A stretch of DNA of 64,000 nt from Gari tellinella (GCA_922989275.2 OV277871.1:4712001-4776000); one strand, 5' to 3'. Shown: positions 27,124 through 38,574, counted from the first letter of the stretch. Notes: generated by a model not told the origin, from the sequence alone. Translations and numbers: made by a program.

Positions 27124-30100
27124 GTACAGTTGAGAAGGTGTCACGTTTCTCAACTAACGTACAGTAAAACCCCTATCTATTACGGACACTAAAAAGAAGG
27201 CTTATTGAGTGTATAAAAGACAGGCGACAGCTTAAAGCAAGATGACTGTAAAACAGAAAGCTCCTACAGGAGCTTTCTGTTTTACTGTCACCTTGCTTTA
27301 AGCAGTCACCTGTTAGAAACACCTAATAGTTAACACAATTTAGTGGTCATAATAGAGATATTTTACTGTATATTATGCTAAAACACTTATCTCTATTTCA
27401 AACAGTTTGGAACCAACTAATATACCGAGTAACTCGATGTATAATATGCTATCTCATGTATCTTAACCCATATTATGTCTTCTTTGAGTTTGTCGTCTGC
27501 AAATTATGTAAAACTCAGATTTATGCGGGACAGACACTGTTTAAATGCCGCATATTCAATGCATCAGCTGATCTGGGTCTGTAGTGTCTGGTGGCTGTGT
27601 TCAACGTCTGTTGTTCATTGTAAACTAATTACAAATGTATGTATTGTGTTGATTCCATTGTTTATTGTAAATGGTAGAGAGCAACATTTAGGCAGAACAT
27701 GCCAATGCAATGCAGGGATTCAAAGGTTAAGAATTCTCAAAGATTAAGCATTAAAATACACGTGTATTTGGTATCATTAATTTTTGTTTAACTGATACAA
27801 TATCTATCCCAGGAGGACGACGGTGACAAAACAAACGATGCCGATTTGACCGGCTCCCGGTCTGTAACTCCAGATTTCGATTGTCCCAAAGTACCAGTGA
27901 AGAAAAGGAGAGATCTCCTCCCGGACGACGAGGTATTTCGCCTTATTGACGAACACTCTTGGAGGGTAGGTAATATATGGCAGTTTATTATATCATACCA
28001 AAGAACAATTGTTTAACCCTTTAGCAATCAGAGGTAGTGATCTATAGTGTGTGAATGAACTTTTAGCTTAAAAAGTAGTGTGCTATAGCGTACCAAACAA
28101 CAAAGGCGTAAAACTGTAGGTTTCAGAGGTACATTTGTACTATTGCGTACCAATAACGAAGGTTTACCCTTTAGTAACTGTAAGTGGAGGGTTTTGTACG
28201 ATGGTGTGCCAAGGAACAATTGTTACTGTTTAGCTATCAGAGGTAGTGCACGAGATATTAAGGAACAAAGTTGAACCTTTTAGCTATCAGTTGATGATAG
28301 TGTTCCAACGAAAAGTGTCCAACCGTTTTAATAGTTATCAGAGGTATTTTACTACAGTATATAAAGGAAAAATAAGATTTAACCTTTTTAGCTATCAGAC
28401 TGTAGTGTAATATAGTGAACCAAGGAACAAAGGTTTAACCACTTAGCTATCAAAAGTAGTGTACCATAGTGTAACAAGGAACACATGCTTATAGTGTACT
28501 AAGGAGTAACGGTTTAACCTTTTAGCTATCAATAGTAGTATGCTATAGTGTACCTAACTTTTTAGTACATGTAGTGTGTTATATTTTACCAAAAAACAAC
28601 GGTTTAACCACTTAGCTACCAAAGTAATGTACTAGAGTGTACGTAGAAACAACTGTTTAACCCTTTAGCTATCAGAGGACAGTGAACAATAGCGTAGGTA
28701 AGGAAACAAGGTTTTACCGTTGAGCTACCAGAAGTAGTGAAATATATATATATCCTCTACACTACGATCACTAAATTATTTCAATTATTTTTAAATTGTT
28801 ACTGGATAATCTTGGTGTATCGGACAATAGCTGATAGCTAGTGCTGATATGTTGAAAATAACCGACTCTAAATAAATACTATCTTTTATTATATACCTAC
28901 CAATGTTCTGCCCGAAATGTTTCCGTATTTTATCGAAGAAATACACCTTGACGGATTGAAAATTCCGTATTACCCATGTACCTTGTGTAATGGGAAAAGA
29001 ACGTTTACTGTGTAGTCGGAAGTTCGGAACTACTTTACACACTACAGGGGCATAGAAAATAGCTCGAAACATTTCTATCGTTTTTTATTTTTAATTATTA
29101 TTATTATATGAGGTATGTAATAAAAGGAACATTACTATACTTTGCATATCTTATGCACCGGATCACTCGCGTTGTGTGTGTAAAGGCTATATCCAACTCG
29201 ACCTTCGGTCTCGTTGGATATAGCCTTTACACACACAACTCGAGTGATCCGGTGCATAAGATATGCAAAGTATAGTAATATTCCGTTTATCTTACGCATG
29301 ATATCCATTTACAATTTTAACTCATTTCTAGTTTTAAAGACATGTGAATACTTAAAGCAGGTTGAAAGTAAAACAGAATGCGCCTTAGGGCGCATTCTGA
29401 TTTACTTTCAACCTGCTTTAAGCTACCATCTGCAAGCATCTTATATATTTCTTATGATACATATTAATGACTGTATAAAGTGGAATTACTTTTTTTCAGT
29501 GGAGGAATAAATCATAGACGTAAAAAGGCGTATTAATGGGGTTATGCGTTAAGACCGAATCTGGTTATCAGCACCTTTCAGCAACTAAGACAACGTTTGT
29601 CTTTACAATGGTCGATATGGCACACGTTGACTTATTTCATGCACTGTCTTTTCCAGGCTCCACCAGATATTAGACATGATTTCTTCAAGCTTGTTGACTA
29701 TCTGACAGAGGTCACGTGTTCTCCTCTCGAGCACGTGCGAGCTTTCTACATCTGGATAATCCACAACATTAAGTATGATTATACTTACAACACGTCGGAC
29801 TATGTAACTCTTGTTTATAAAGAAACTTACGAAAACTCTATATTTAGAACTGTAGCAGACGACTTGCTGCCACTGCTTGAAAAATATGAAATTCGTTGCC
29901 ATAACGTCATCTGCCAACAGACTTAATATAGACCCAAACTGTTTGCAAATAACCATTGTGCTCGGGTAAGGCAGTGAATGTGTTTTAGAATTTGGATACT
30001 GTTATGTCGTATTTAACTTCGAAAAACGGATATGTTTGACTCAACCCTTGAGCCCTAGAGACGCGTCATTTACACACATTGTGCTATTGGAGCCATGTGA

Positions 30101-33100
30101 CCAGGATATGAACCATTTGTCATATGGCCATACATTATACGAGGGGTGTTCAAATAGTTTTGATACTGTATCAATAACTTCAGTATTATAAGTGCAAAAT
30201 GCATGTGTGATAAATCATTTTAAAGATCCATTCTTTGCCGATACGGTGATAACATGCACGATAAGATCGCATTACTTGATCAGCCCCAACATTAACCTAA
30301 ATGACCCATCCTCGAGGACACTGGACCTTTTTTGTGTATATTTGAGTTAATTTTCTAAACACAGTTTGATACTATAATTATTATTACGGCTTTATTATTT
30401 TGAATAAGTTTATGCAATTTTCTGTCAAATACAATAAGACAATTAGGCAAACACTACACAGTTTTAAATGTTATTATTACATAAAATATAACAAATAGAG
30501 CTAATTCTAAATACGTACTGAAAATATAATAAAAATGATCTTCTGTATGTATAAAAGTAGTTAGGGAAACTACAAACTCTTTTTTTATAATTAAACCAGG
30601 CTATAATTGAAGCCATTGAAAAATGGTTTCATGTTTTAAAATCAAAATGTAGATATACTGATCTAGAACATTTTCATAGCGTTTGAAAAAGCATGTCCAC
30701 TTTCGTCATTAGCAAAATAAGAAATGTTGATTTTGAAAAAATGAGATTTTAGACAGTTAACCCTTTCAATAGAAATAAAATTTTATTTACATTAAGATTA
30801 AGACATAAACTGATATATTTCCAAAATAAATCTGGAAATTATACTCTTTAAGAAGTTATTACGTCAAAAAGTAATGTCTGAAAAGTGCTATGTTCCAGTG
30901 TCCTCGAGCAGGGGTCATTTAGGTTCATTTTGTGCCTCATCGAGTTATGTGATCTTATCGTGCATTATACCATCGTGTAGGCGAAGAATTGCTCTTTAGA
31001 ATGATATATCACACATGCATTTTGCGCTCAATATATTGAAGTTATTGATTCAGTATCAAAACTATTTGAACACCCCTCGTACAAACAATACTAAATGGTA
31101 TGCCTAAAATAAACACGGCTGAATTGGAAACCAGAAATTACAATGTAAAGTTTACGTGGTTAACCCATTACCTAGTTTTGAAAACAGGTGACCACTTAAG
31201 CAGGATGAAAGGAAATCATACTGCGCCTTCAGACGCATTCTGTTTTACGTTCACCCTGCTTTAAGCTGCTATCCGTTTGGATATAGAAAATATGTTTATG
31301 GTGCATATTCATGACTTTATGAAGTAGAACTATTTTCTGCAATGGAAGAATAAATCAAAGGCGTAAAAATGCGTATTTATAGAGTAATGGATTAAGCGAG
31401 CTCGAGTTATCAAAGTTCGATTGATTATTACCAGGCGTTTGATTTTCAGTTTTGACACATCCGGGTACTTTGGTCGGTGTGATCTGATGCCTACAGACGC
31501 TTCGTCTGTGTTAAAGAATCGCATGACTGTATGTCAAGGGTATACAGAGCTTATGGAGGAATTCTGCAGGTTGGTAAAGTGATTCAAGGGTGTGCCGTTC
31601 AATCATCATTGACTGGGTGGCACGATAATTGATATTATCGAATTATCGCGATAGCTGAATGCACGATAGTCGACTATCGATACTTATCGGCGATTGTTTG
31701 GACTATTAACGGTAGTTGGACCTCTATCATTTTAACAAAGACGCGCATTAAAAAAAACACAAATAGTACAGTTGTACCAGAATTTTGAGATGGCGTGTTT
31801 GCTTTTTCCCATTGCGTGTTATTAAGTCTCTTTAAATCATTTCCCCTATAGCTTGTTTTCAATATAGAAACAATCCTTAGTTTAAACATATTTCATTCAT
31901 AGTATATACATCTTTTTTAGTCATACATAAATGAACATTAGGATGAGAACGAAATCAGTTGCTTCTCAGTCTTTATTGGTCATATTAATAATATATAATA
32001 AACTATCGTGATAGTATTGTAATACATGTAGTGAATTCAACTATCGGTAGTCTATCGTGATAGTGTTTTCTCTATGCCATTGCAATTTCAATATGGATAC
32101 GGAGTAGAAACATGCGATTTTTAAAGTAAAAATAAATGCATCCTATAGTGATTTATGTCAGCAATCAAATTGATTGAACTGTTAACAATGAAAAAGTTGT
32201 CTCTTTTCACTAAAAGTGTCTATTTACCGTCTGGTTTTCAATCATTTAAAACCAGATGGCAAATGGACCAAAAAATCAGAATAAAAGAAAAGTATGGTAT
32301 TATTGTGCAAAGGGCACTAAAATAATATTATGAGCATAAAGGTAGGAAAATAAACATAATTATGTTTATTTTTTATCACAATCTAACCCATAGAACTACG
32401 CTTTTCCTCATCCACCATTACTACTAACTATTATTTTATTATGTATTTACCAGTTCAGTAATAAAGAACAAGACAGTGTAAAACTTACTACATATAACAT
32501 GAAAATGAATAGAGAATGCAGCGCATACCTGATAAGCAGTTAACCCGGTTAGCTAGGTTTTGAGCTAAGTCCGTGCAATATTAGTACTTTACCGCGCTTG
32601 TTCGAACCACACTATAAAATGTATGGTTTTCATTGGTATTTTGGTGTTGGATTTTTTTAGAAAATAAAAAATAAAAAAGCATCAACCACTGTCTTAAACT
32701 AATGTTTAAGTGCTTATATAATAATATATATACAGGACTCGATACAACGACACAGTTCGTTCCCAACAAAAATGTCGTTGTAATGAGTTTGTCGTTATAT
32801 TGAATCTCATATTTTCTGTACATGTATAATATTATGTTTAAGAGACAGTATATACAATAATAGTTTTAGCTTCAATGTAATCATGTATTATTCATATATC
32901 TTACAATTATATACATATTAAAGCATTAGGATACAATACATTTCATTTTTAAAACATGAAAGCAGTATTAAAATCTAAATGTTGATTAAGTATCGTCGTT
33001 GAGCTGTGCAAATGCTATATCTGCCTATGTAATTCATAAGCAGATACAGTTTTTATGCAGCTACCCTTACCTTAGGTTTTGCTTATTACTGTTTGGAAAA

Positions 33101-35376
33101 ATCTGTTTGCTCTTGGTTCTCTGTTTAATTGTTCACAACAATTAGCATGTCACATGCTTGGTCAACTTTATCATAATTGTATATTATAACGGATAAATAG
33201 TTTGCAAAGCTTGCGGATGAAATGTTTTCACACTTCGCTCAGTTACACAAAGACCTATGGTCACTCATACATGTACATAGTTTGCCCTTTTCGCTTATAC
33301 TATAATCTACTCTAGCTAAAAATAGCGCTGGGGAATTCTGGTGTTCAAGCCAAATATAGCATGTCGTTATATCGAAACAACATATATAGCAAAAATGTCG
33401 TTTGGTTCCAGATTTTTCATGTCGGTGTCGGAATCTGAATTTGTCGTTATATCGGAATCAAATAACACTGCAGGTTCGTTCCCACCAAATTCGTGTCAGT
33501 AAGTGAGTTTTCCGTTGTATCGAATGTCAGTGTATCGAGTCCTGACTGTATATAGGTTCCTGTTATTCATTTACAGCTGATGCGTTTTGTCAAAATGTGT
33601 ATTTTCAGTCTCTGCAGCTGGGCCCGTTTCATAAACTTCGTACGACAAAAATGGTCGTAAGTCAAAACTTTCAAATACATTAAATTTCTGATGTCTCTAT
33701 TAAATCCTGCCTTGTAACGTCTTTTCAAGACGATTAAAAAAGAAGTCACAAGACAGGATTATATGGAGAAATAAATAATAATTGAGACTTTTATAATCTG
33801 ACTTACGACAATATTTGTCGTACCAAGTTTTATGAAACGCTAAACCCATTTATGCCTAGTGGATTATTCATGCTTATATATTGGATTTGATCTAAGGGGA
33901 GCCTGGTCTAAATTTTCATTTTTGTTTTATATTGAAATTCCTATCAGCAAACAGTGTAGACTCTGACAAGAGTCTAAATGTTCAGAGATACTCATGCAAT
34001 TTAAAAAGATTATCACTTTAATTAATACAAGATTGATCAGTTGATATAAATGTTTTATATTCAGGTTGGTGAATGTCCCAGTTAAGACAATATATGGGTA
34101 TGTAAAGTCATATGGTTATCAAGCAGGAACGGACGTTTCTCTGGACCGTTTCAACGCGCATTCGTGGAATGCTGTTTTTATCAACAACGAATGGCGTCTC
34201 TTGGATGTCACGTTGGGGTCCGGCTTCGCGAAACCTCGTGAAGGCACGTATGTGCCTGGATTTAACGATGCTTATTTTCTGACGGACCCAGACGTCTTTA
34301 TCACTGACCATTATCCAAATATGGAAGACAATTCATCATATAGCGAGAGATGGCAACTGCTTAATGAACCTCTAGATAAAAAAGCCTTCAGCGAAATACT
34401 CAACATGGATCAACACGGTAAGGAATGGGGCCTTGAAGCCATCAGTCACGGGACAGCCGTGGTTCCTGGCGTCGAATATGAACTGGACATAATTATTGCA
34501 GAAACATACACACGCCTATCAGAGTATGTGGCGTTTATGTATCTTGGTGACAAGAAGTTAGCACATTATACTTATGTGTACAAATCTGAGGGAAATCGGG
34601 TTAATATTCATGTACAATTTCCTGTTGTGGGTGAAATTATGTTGCATTTATACGGACGACGTACAGACGACGATAAAACTGCAGATCTTGAGCCTTTGCT
34701 GAAATATATTGTCATAGTTACGAAGGCATTTGAAACTGTCACGCCATATCCATTAACTCACACGCCATATGGTGCCGTAGAAGACTTGAAAGTGTTTGGT
34801 ATATCCAGCGTGGGAACTTTTCATCACATAACTGCGTCAGGAGAGGTAACTCTTTGTGTTACACCCTGGAAAGATGTCGACTTATTTCCACGACTGCAAT
34901 ATGGCGACCATAACGAAGATCTCAAAAGATTTGTCCTAATGAACTATTCAGAGGATTGGCAAAATATTATTTTCAAAATTAGAATGCCATTTGTGGGCAA
35001 TTTTAAACTAACACTATTCGGTAAAAACGGTGTATCTTATACAGCTTGCAGACCTTTTATGACATGTCTTTTGGAAAACAAAGAAACTGTTTCTGATGAC
35101 TTATTTCCTGTTGCCCTTGCGCACTCTGTTAAGTTTAAATGTTGTTTGGTTGCTCCTCTAGTCAAAGAAGTCCCGGCTAATTCTGAAATACTTTTTCATG
35201 TTAAATCAAAATGTCTAGCTATGGTAAGAGTTGGCGAGACGGTTCTTGTACGGACTGACGAATGGACATTTTCAGGGAAGATACATTCACCAGGACCATG
35301 TGTTGACCTGAAAGTGTACGGTGCTGAGGAGCTCGGCGGTGCGTATCATCCGCTGTATGAGTTCAACACAGCTTGA
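26866..35376 (+). CDS. Hillarin/KY-like transglutaminase-domain protein, five exons
   Basis: Predicted 652-residue protein from coding exons 26866-27123, 27813-27965, 29657-29772, 31450-31569 and 34065-35376, all with GT/AG junctions and matching phases. Known: the kyphoscoliosis peptidase/hillarin group has a transglutaminase-like Cys-His-Asp fold and acts at cytoskeletal sites such as muscle Z-discs or septins; catalysis is doubtful for some members. Seen: N-terminal MGSGVS, a possible myristoylation signal; disordered acidic region (about 30-125); FRLIDEHSWRAPPDIRH entry helix; VCQGYTELMEEFC with Cys204; AHSWNAV with His248; WRLLDVTLGSG with Asp263; then about 370 residues of beta-rich repeats as in KY C-terminal regions. 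All three triad residues are present. The family call is firm; the function is inferred. Confidence 0.9.
27160..27370. mobile_element. Family F MITE in intron 1
   Basis: TACAGTAAAACCCCTATCTA to TAGAGATATTTTACTGTA, starting 36 bases after the exon 1 donor. Hairpin AGAAAGCTCC..GGAGCTTTCT inside AAAGCAAGATGAC / GTCACCTTGCTTT. Confidence 0.92.
27468..27740. repeat. Worn family C-type element in intron 1
   Basis: 'ttaacccatattatgtcttc' at the left and 'gggattcaaaggttaag' at the right, with 'gtttgtcgtctgcaaatt' in between. The hairpin is lost. Low-similarity call. Confidence 0.4.
27813..27965 (+). CDS. Transglutaminase-like gene, exon 2
   Basis: Residues 87-137, acceptor ATCCCAG|GAG, donor AGG|GTAGGT, phase 0 both sides. 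Acidic start (EDDGDKTNDAD), then KKRRDLLPDDEVFRLIDEHS leading into the domain. Confidence 0.9.
28016..28740. repeat. Degenerate tandem repeat, unit about 55-60 bp
   Basis: Lines such as 'ggtttaaccttttagctatc' and 'agtgtaccaaggaaca' recur about a dozen times with many substitutions and length changes through intron 2. An old minisatellite, not coding. Confidence 0.8.
29129..29283. repeat. Near-perfect 155-bp palindrome
   Basis: Arms of about 75 bases around the loop 'gaccttcggtc': 'cattactatactttgcatat' on the left is mirrored by 'atatgcaaagtatagtaat' on the right, with only a few mismatches. It fits none of the lettered families. It lies in intron 2 of the transglutaminase-like gene. Confidence 0.9.
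29317..29552. mobile_element. Family A MITE in intron 2
   Basis: TTAACTCATTTCTAGTTTTA to GGGGTTATGCGTTAA, hairpin with GCGCCTTAGGGCGC. Confidence 0.8.
29657..29772 (+). CDS. Transglutaminase-like gene, exon 3
   Basis: Residues 138-175 plus two bases, acceptor TTTCCAG|GCT, donor ATTAA|GTATGA. Contains HDFFKLVDYLTEV and RAFYIWIIHNI, the helix before the active site. The open frame runs beyond the donor (KYDYTYNTSDY). I prefer the GTATGA donor because it gives the right phase and a better family fit (NINFDTSGYFG). A donor at 29800 (TAT|GTAACT) would break the phase with exon 4. Confidence 0.82.
30140..31079. mobile_element. Mariner-like MITE, 940 bp, long inverted repeats
   Basis: TA-CGAGGGGTGTTCAAATAG at the left and CTATTTGAACACCCCTCG-TA at the right. 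The inverted arms match over about 190 bp (30140-30330 against 30885-31079). The centre is AT-rich, with no transposase. It is a deletion derivative related to the element at 3441. Confidence 0.88.
31160..31395. mobile_element. Family A MITE before exon 4
   Basis: TTAACCCATTACCTAGTTTT to AGAGTAATGGATTAA; ends 54 bases before exon 4. Confidence 0.8.
31450..31569 (+). CDS. Transglutaminase-like gene, exon 4 (active-site Cys)
   Basis: Residues 176-216, acceptor TTTTCAG|T, donor TGCAG|GTTGGT. Encodes FDTSGYFGRCDLMP, then SSVLKNRMTVCQGYTELM with the presumed nucleophile Cys204. Too short to show as a long open frame, but its phase joins exons 3 and 5 exactly. Confidence 0.9.
31620..32070. repeat. 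Element with repeated CTATCG/CGATAG palindromes
   Basis: 'cacgataattgatattatcg' and 'agtcgactatcgat' on one side, 'actatcgtgatagt' and 'ctatcgtgatagtg' on the other, about 350 bp apart in AT-rich DNA. It looks like a foldback element with subterminal repeats; family unknown. 32070-32730 is AT-rich and unremarkable. Confidence 0.5.
32731..33550. mobile_element. Family H element (TA/CAG ends)
   Basis: TACAGGACTCGATACAACG at the left and TGTATCGAGTCCTGACTGTA at the right. Internal 'gtcgttatatcg' lines occur several times in both orientations. About 0.8 kb with no open frame of note. A shorter relative is at 60377-60544. Confidence 0.7.
33618..33841. mobile_element. Family G MITE
   Basis: GGGCCCGTTTCATAAACTTC to ACCAAGTTTTATGAAACG with 'acgacaaaaatggtcgtaag' and 'cttacgacaatatttgtcgt' next to the ends and a GTCTTTTCAAGAC centre. 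A copy without the right GGGCCC. Confidence 0.85.
33841..33985. mobile_element. Family K MITE, inverted, truncated
   Basis: 'aaacccatttatgcctagtg', 'ttcctatcagcaaacagtg' and 'tagactctgacaagagtcta' are K lines; the element stops in the hairpin, about 80 bases before exon 5. Confidence 0.65.
34065..35376 (+). CDS. Transglutaminase-like gene, exon 5 (His/Asp and C-terminus)
   Basis: Residues 216-652 in one 1.3-kb exon ending in TGA at 35374. Acceptor ATTCAG|G. His248 in NAHSWNAVF and Asp263 in RLLDVTLGSG complete the triad. Downstream are two or three repeats of a beta-rich unit (each with a K-x-x-x-x-G-x line such as HLYGRR, TLFGKNG, KVYGAEE) typical of KY/hillarin C-termini. The reverse-strand open frames here are shadows. 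Confidence 0.97.
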
Positions 35377-35679
35377 CCCTTTCACCATCTCCGTAAGACG
35401 GACGCTAGGGCCGCAAGGCATAGGAGGTTGCATCAATATATGACTTGTACTTGACTTAAAACTTCTTAGTAACAACAACAATGCGGTTGGGATAAAGCAT
35501 CATTATACGAGTTTGAATGGACAAAAATCACCATCAATGAAGATTATATCTTGTAGCGTGTTCAATTACCACTGTTTGCTGTTTAGGTTAGAAGTTTGTG
35601 CCCCATGTGAAGCGTGCAGAGTACAGTAGAGAAAACGTTTTATTTTCAAATAACCCCCGGTTACTCTTAAACTAACATT

Positions 35680-36140
35680 TTAATTGCAAACAGTTTGGAG
35701 CCAAATCAGACGCCGGGTAACCCGGCGTCTTATCAGTCTCCAAATTGTTTGCCACTCAAATTAATACAGGTAGTTGGAATTGTCAAACGGTTGTCATTTT
35801 CTATGTTTCATTGCAATGTGTTTGCGTTTGAACGACAGAATCACGTTTTCTCGACTGTATTTCAGACCGGTAGACAACTCGCAATCGATGACCAACGACG
35901 GTCATCGATTTCTTTACTGAACTCATCACTGAATGCAGGCAAGTATTCGTTATATGAAGCTGTTGCTGGTAGGTCTAATAAGGAACGAGTTTAACACTTT
36001 GAACCCTAGTCACGCATATAGGCGTCATTTGCAAACAATGTAACTGTAAAAAATACACGTGTCATATGCTAACAATGCAGACTCCTAAACGAGCCCTCTG
36101 ATCAGGATTTGCCCTTCTTGTCATACTGCAGTAAATTTGA
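35680..36140. repeat. Family C hairpin and truncated family B
   Basis: 35685-35765: C hairpin with the variant arm GACGCCGGG..CCCGGCGTC. 35991-36140: left part of a family B copy (TTAACACTTTGAACCCTAGT), cut at the start of the next D element. 35770-35990 is unique. Confidence 0.7.
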
Positions 36141-36510
36141 TACAGTACTCCCTCTCTACAATAACGCCAGACGGGAGACAAATGTTGTGTGTTGTTAGGA
36201 GGGAGTTGTTTTAGGGAGGGACAATTAATAATCTTAGAATATATTTGCAAACAGTTCGAAATCAGATCAGACGTCGCAAAACGCGGCGTCTGATCTGGGT
36301 TCAAACTGTTTGTCACTCGTCTTTATGTTTCTTCCGTCAAAATATCCAAGACGTAACTTTAAAAAAAAACAGCAGGCGACCATTTTAGGGAGACGACATT
36401 GCAGCAGTGCAAGCGCTAGACATAATTGTCTTGTTTGGGAACCAGCGACAATGGCCGTTGCAAGGAGGGAATCGTTGTTCGGATGGCCGTTGTAGAGAGG
36501 GAGCACTGTA
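36141..36510. mobile_element. Family D MITE
   Basis: TACAGTACTCCCTCTCTACA to GAGAGGGAGCACTGTA; central hairpin GACGTCGCAAAACGCGGCGTC. It replaces the right half of the family B copy before it. A family C remnant (36520-36745) follows. Confidence 0.9.
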
Positions 36511-36791
36511 TAGGACATAAATAACAATTTTACTGCCATATTCCGTGTACAATGGTTATTTGCAAATAGTTGGATCCTGATCAGATGCCGCTTACTGGGG
36601 TGTTTAATCAGAATCAAAATTTGTTTGCTTGGCACGCATTACGGTATAACTTTAGTCGATTTACCTACTGTTTAAATTCAAGAAATAAAAGCGGACGAAA
36701 ATTGTTTAAAGCAGCTGACGCCATGGTAGTGAAGGGATTAACTTTACATTACAAAACAGGTAATAAAAAAACGACGGGATATGTTTTCATC

Positions 36792-36797
36792 TTTATT
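36792..36797 (-). promoter_or_regulatory. Possible AATAAA poly(A) signal
   Basis: Minus-strand AATAAA about 100 bases past the stop codon at 36896. Confidence 0.5.
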
Positions 36798-36895
36798 TTA
36801 TTTCGTTTTAAATTTGTAACAGGGAATCAAAAATACATTTCTTTCAGGTTGCATTGCCCCGTGTCTCCTCTTTTTGTTGGCCATTAGACAACCAA

Positions 36896-36995
36896 TCATT
36901 TCTTAGGTGGCTGGTAGCCTTGGTTGTTTGGGTTGAGCTGACTTGCGTGGTTGTTCGCGTCGCTCTGTGACCCTTGGAAGTGGCGATCAAAGCCC
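36896..36995 (-). CDS. Paralogue 2, exon 2
   Basis: One hundred bases: one base completing Arg47, then 32 codons (GFDRHFQGSQ, SDANNHASQLNPNN, QGYQPPKK) and TGA. Acceptor TATTGTAG|G. Confidence 0.87.
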
Positions 36996-38574
36996 CTACA
37001 ATAAAGTCAACAACAAACATAACACAAATACAAATACATGTCATTTATATAGCGCAAAAAAAATACAAAAATATTCTTTTGCACTTCACAATTACGTAAC
37101 ACACATTAAGAATACACATTTTATGTAGATCTATATGATACCGCATAATTATATAGACACATAAAACATATACGTTTAAAAGATAGGATTCTAGAAATTA
37201 AAATTTAACTTACATGCCTATTACATACACATATATCATTTCTGTTTATGTCATTGCGGATAGTTTGTATTTGACAAAAGCACACCCATCCATATTTTCG
37301 ACACATTGATACAACTTAAACTACAGCACTTTTGGCGGGTTTTTTTTATTTAAACGAAACTAAAGATCTTGAAAAAGACAATTTCTTTAAACTATTAATG
37401 ATTTATCGAGTGTCAAACAGTTTGGAGCCTGATCAGACGCCGCATAATTCGGCGTCTGAATTGGCATCAAACTGTTTGCAATTGGTATGATCGATTTAGC
37501 AGAAACGCGGTTAACGGAAAGATATACCGTGTAACGTCTTCCCCATTGTATTAGAGTATGTAGCGCTCCCTCTTTACAACGGTCCTCCCAACAACGACTC
37601 CCTCCTTACAACGACTCTTGCCGCTGGTCCCTAAACTGAACACTTATGTCTAGCGCTTTTACTGCTGAAATAATCGGCTGCTTAAAATTATCGTCTGCTG
37701 TTTTACATATACGTGAACAATTTAATATATAAATATAATTACGAGTGACAAATAGCTTGAAACCAGATCAGACGCCGCGTTACGCGGCGTCTGATCTGGA
37801 TTCAAGCTGTTTGCAAATGTAAGCCAATTTCCCTCCCTTTAACGACTCCCTCCGAACAACGCACACAATTTTTGTCGTTGTAGAGAGGGAGGACTGTATA
37901 TCAATGTGTCTATCGTTACGGCCACTCAAAGAATATCTGCGTCCGTATAGATCTTACCCGTCGAATTCGTAACCTGGCGTCAGATCAAGATCCAAACTGT
38001 TTGACACTTGTATCGATATTTTTTAGGTCAAACTACCTTAAATCTAACGTTGAAACGGTCTTGCAGACAACACTATTGAAGCAGACGACACTATGGTGGT
38101 GAAGAGGTAAAAACCTCAAGATCAATTTGACGCTGAAAGGTTTAATAGACGCGTACACTTGTCGCTAGGGTTCAGTAGTAAAAATAATTTCAAGGCCGCA
38201 TATTTTATCTGGGTTTGAGATAGTGTTTGAAAAGCTAACATCTTTATTTCTCAATCAATCCAGTGATGTCACTACTTATTAGAATCACATCGAAGGACCA
38301 ATGCAATTCTAATGAGAAGTCGCTTTGTGGCGACATGTATAAGAGAAAATGTTTGGAATGTTCAGTTCGCTCACTATGATCTGGAGCTTTAATCGATGAA
38401 AAAAAAGATTCCAAAGAAACTTATGAAAGCTCACCTGTACTCAGCATTGTTTGTATTGCCCTGACTGGAATGGTTTCCCAGGTCCGACTTTGTGCCCGTG
38501 CCCCTGTAGCTACCACCGCTGCCACCACTGCTTCCGGCACTGTCACCCTTAGCCCCTTGCTGTTGAGACCACAT
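36896..38574 (-). CDS. Small Gly/Ser/Asn-rich protein, paralogue 2
   Basis: Two coding exons, 38574-38435 and 36995-36896, joined in phase 2 (AG|GTGAGC to TTGTAG|G), give 79 residues. The first exon starts MWSQQQGAKG, is Gly/Ser-rich and ends with KSDLGNHSSQGNTNNAEY. The second carries QSDANNHASQLNPNNQGY and ends PPKK. The S-D-x-x-N-H-x-x-Q-x-N block therefore occurs twice, once per exon. No signal peptide, membrane segment or known catalytic motif. Exon layout, phase and ending are the same as in the gene at 62869-60811, so the two are duplicates. The name and function are unknown to me. In this copy the first block is more diverged (NTNN for NPNN). Confidence 0.85.
37395..37500. repeat. Family C hairpin
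   Basis: 'gtgtcaaacagtttggagcc' and 'ggcatcaaactgtttgcaa' around GACGCCGCATAATTCGGCGTC. It lies in the intron of paralogue 2. Confidence 0.75.
37561..37898. mobile_element. Family D MITE
   Basis: TAGCGCTCCCTCTTTACAAC to GAGAGGGAGGACTGTA with a perfect GACGCCGCG..CGCGGCGTC centre. A family C remnant (37915-38115) and a worn family E (38207-38392) follow, all within the intron of paralogue 2. Confidence 0.88.
38435..38574 (-). CDS. Paralogue 2, exon 1
   Basis: Residues 1-46 plus two bases. ATG in the context ACCATGT (A at -3). A candidate acceptor TTTTAG lies 28 bases upstream, so a non-coding leader exon is likely. Confidence 0.83.

Noticed and set aside
34108..34311. Reverse-strand frames over exon 5 of the transglutaminase-like gene
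   Set aside because: They are shadows of the long, clearly conserved plus-strand frame.
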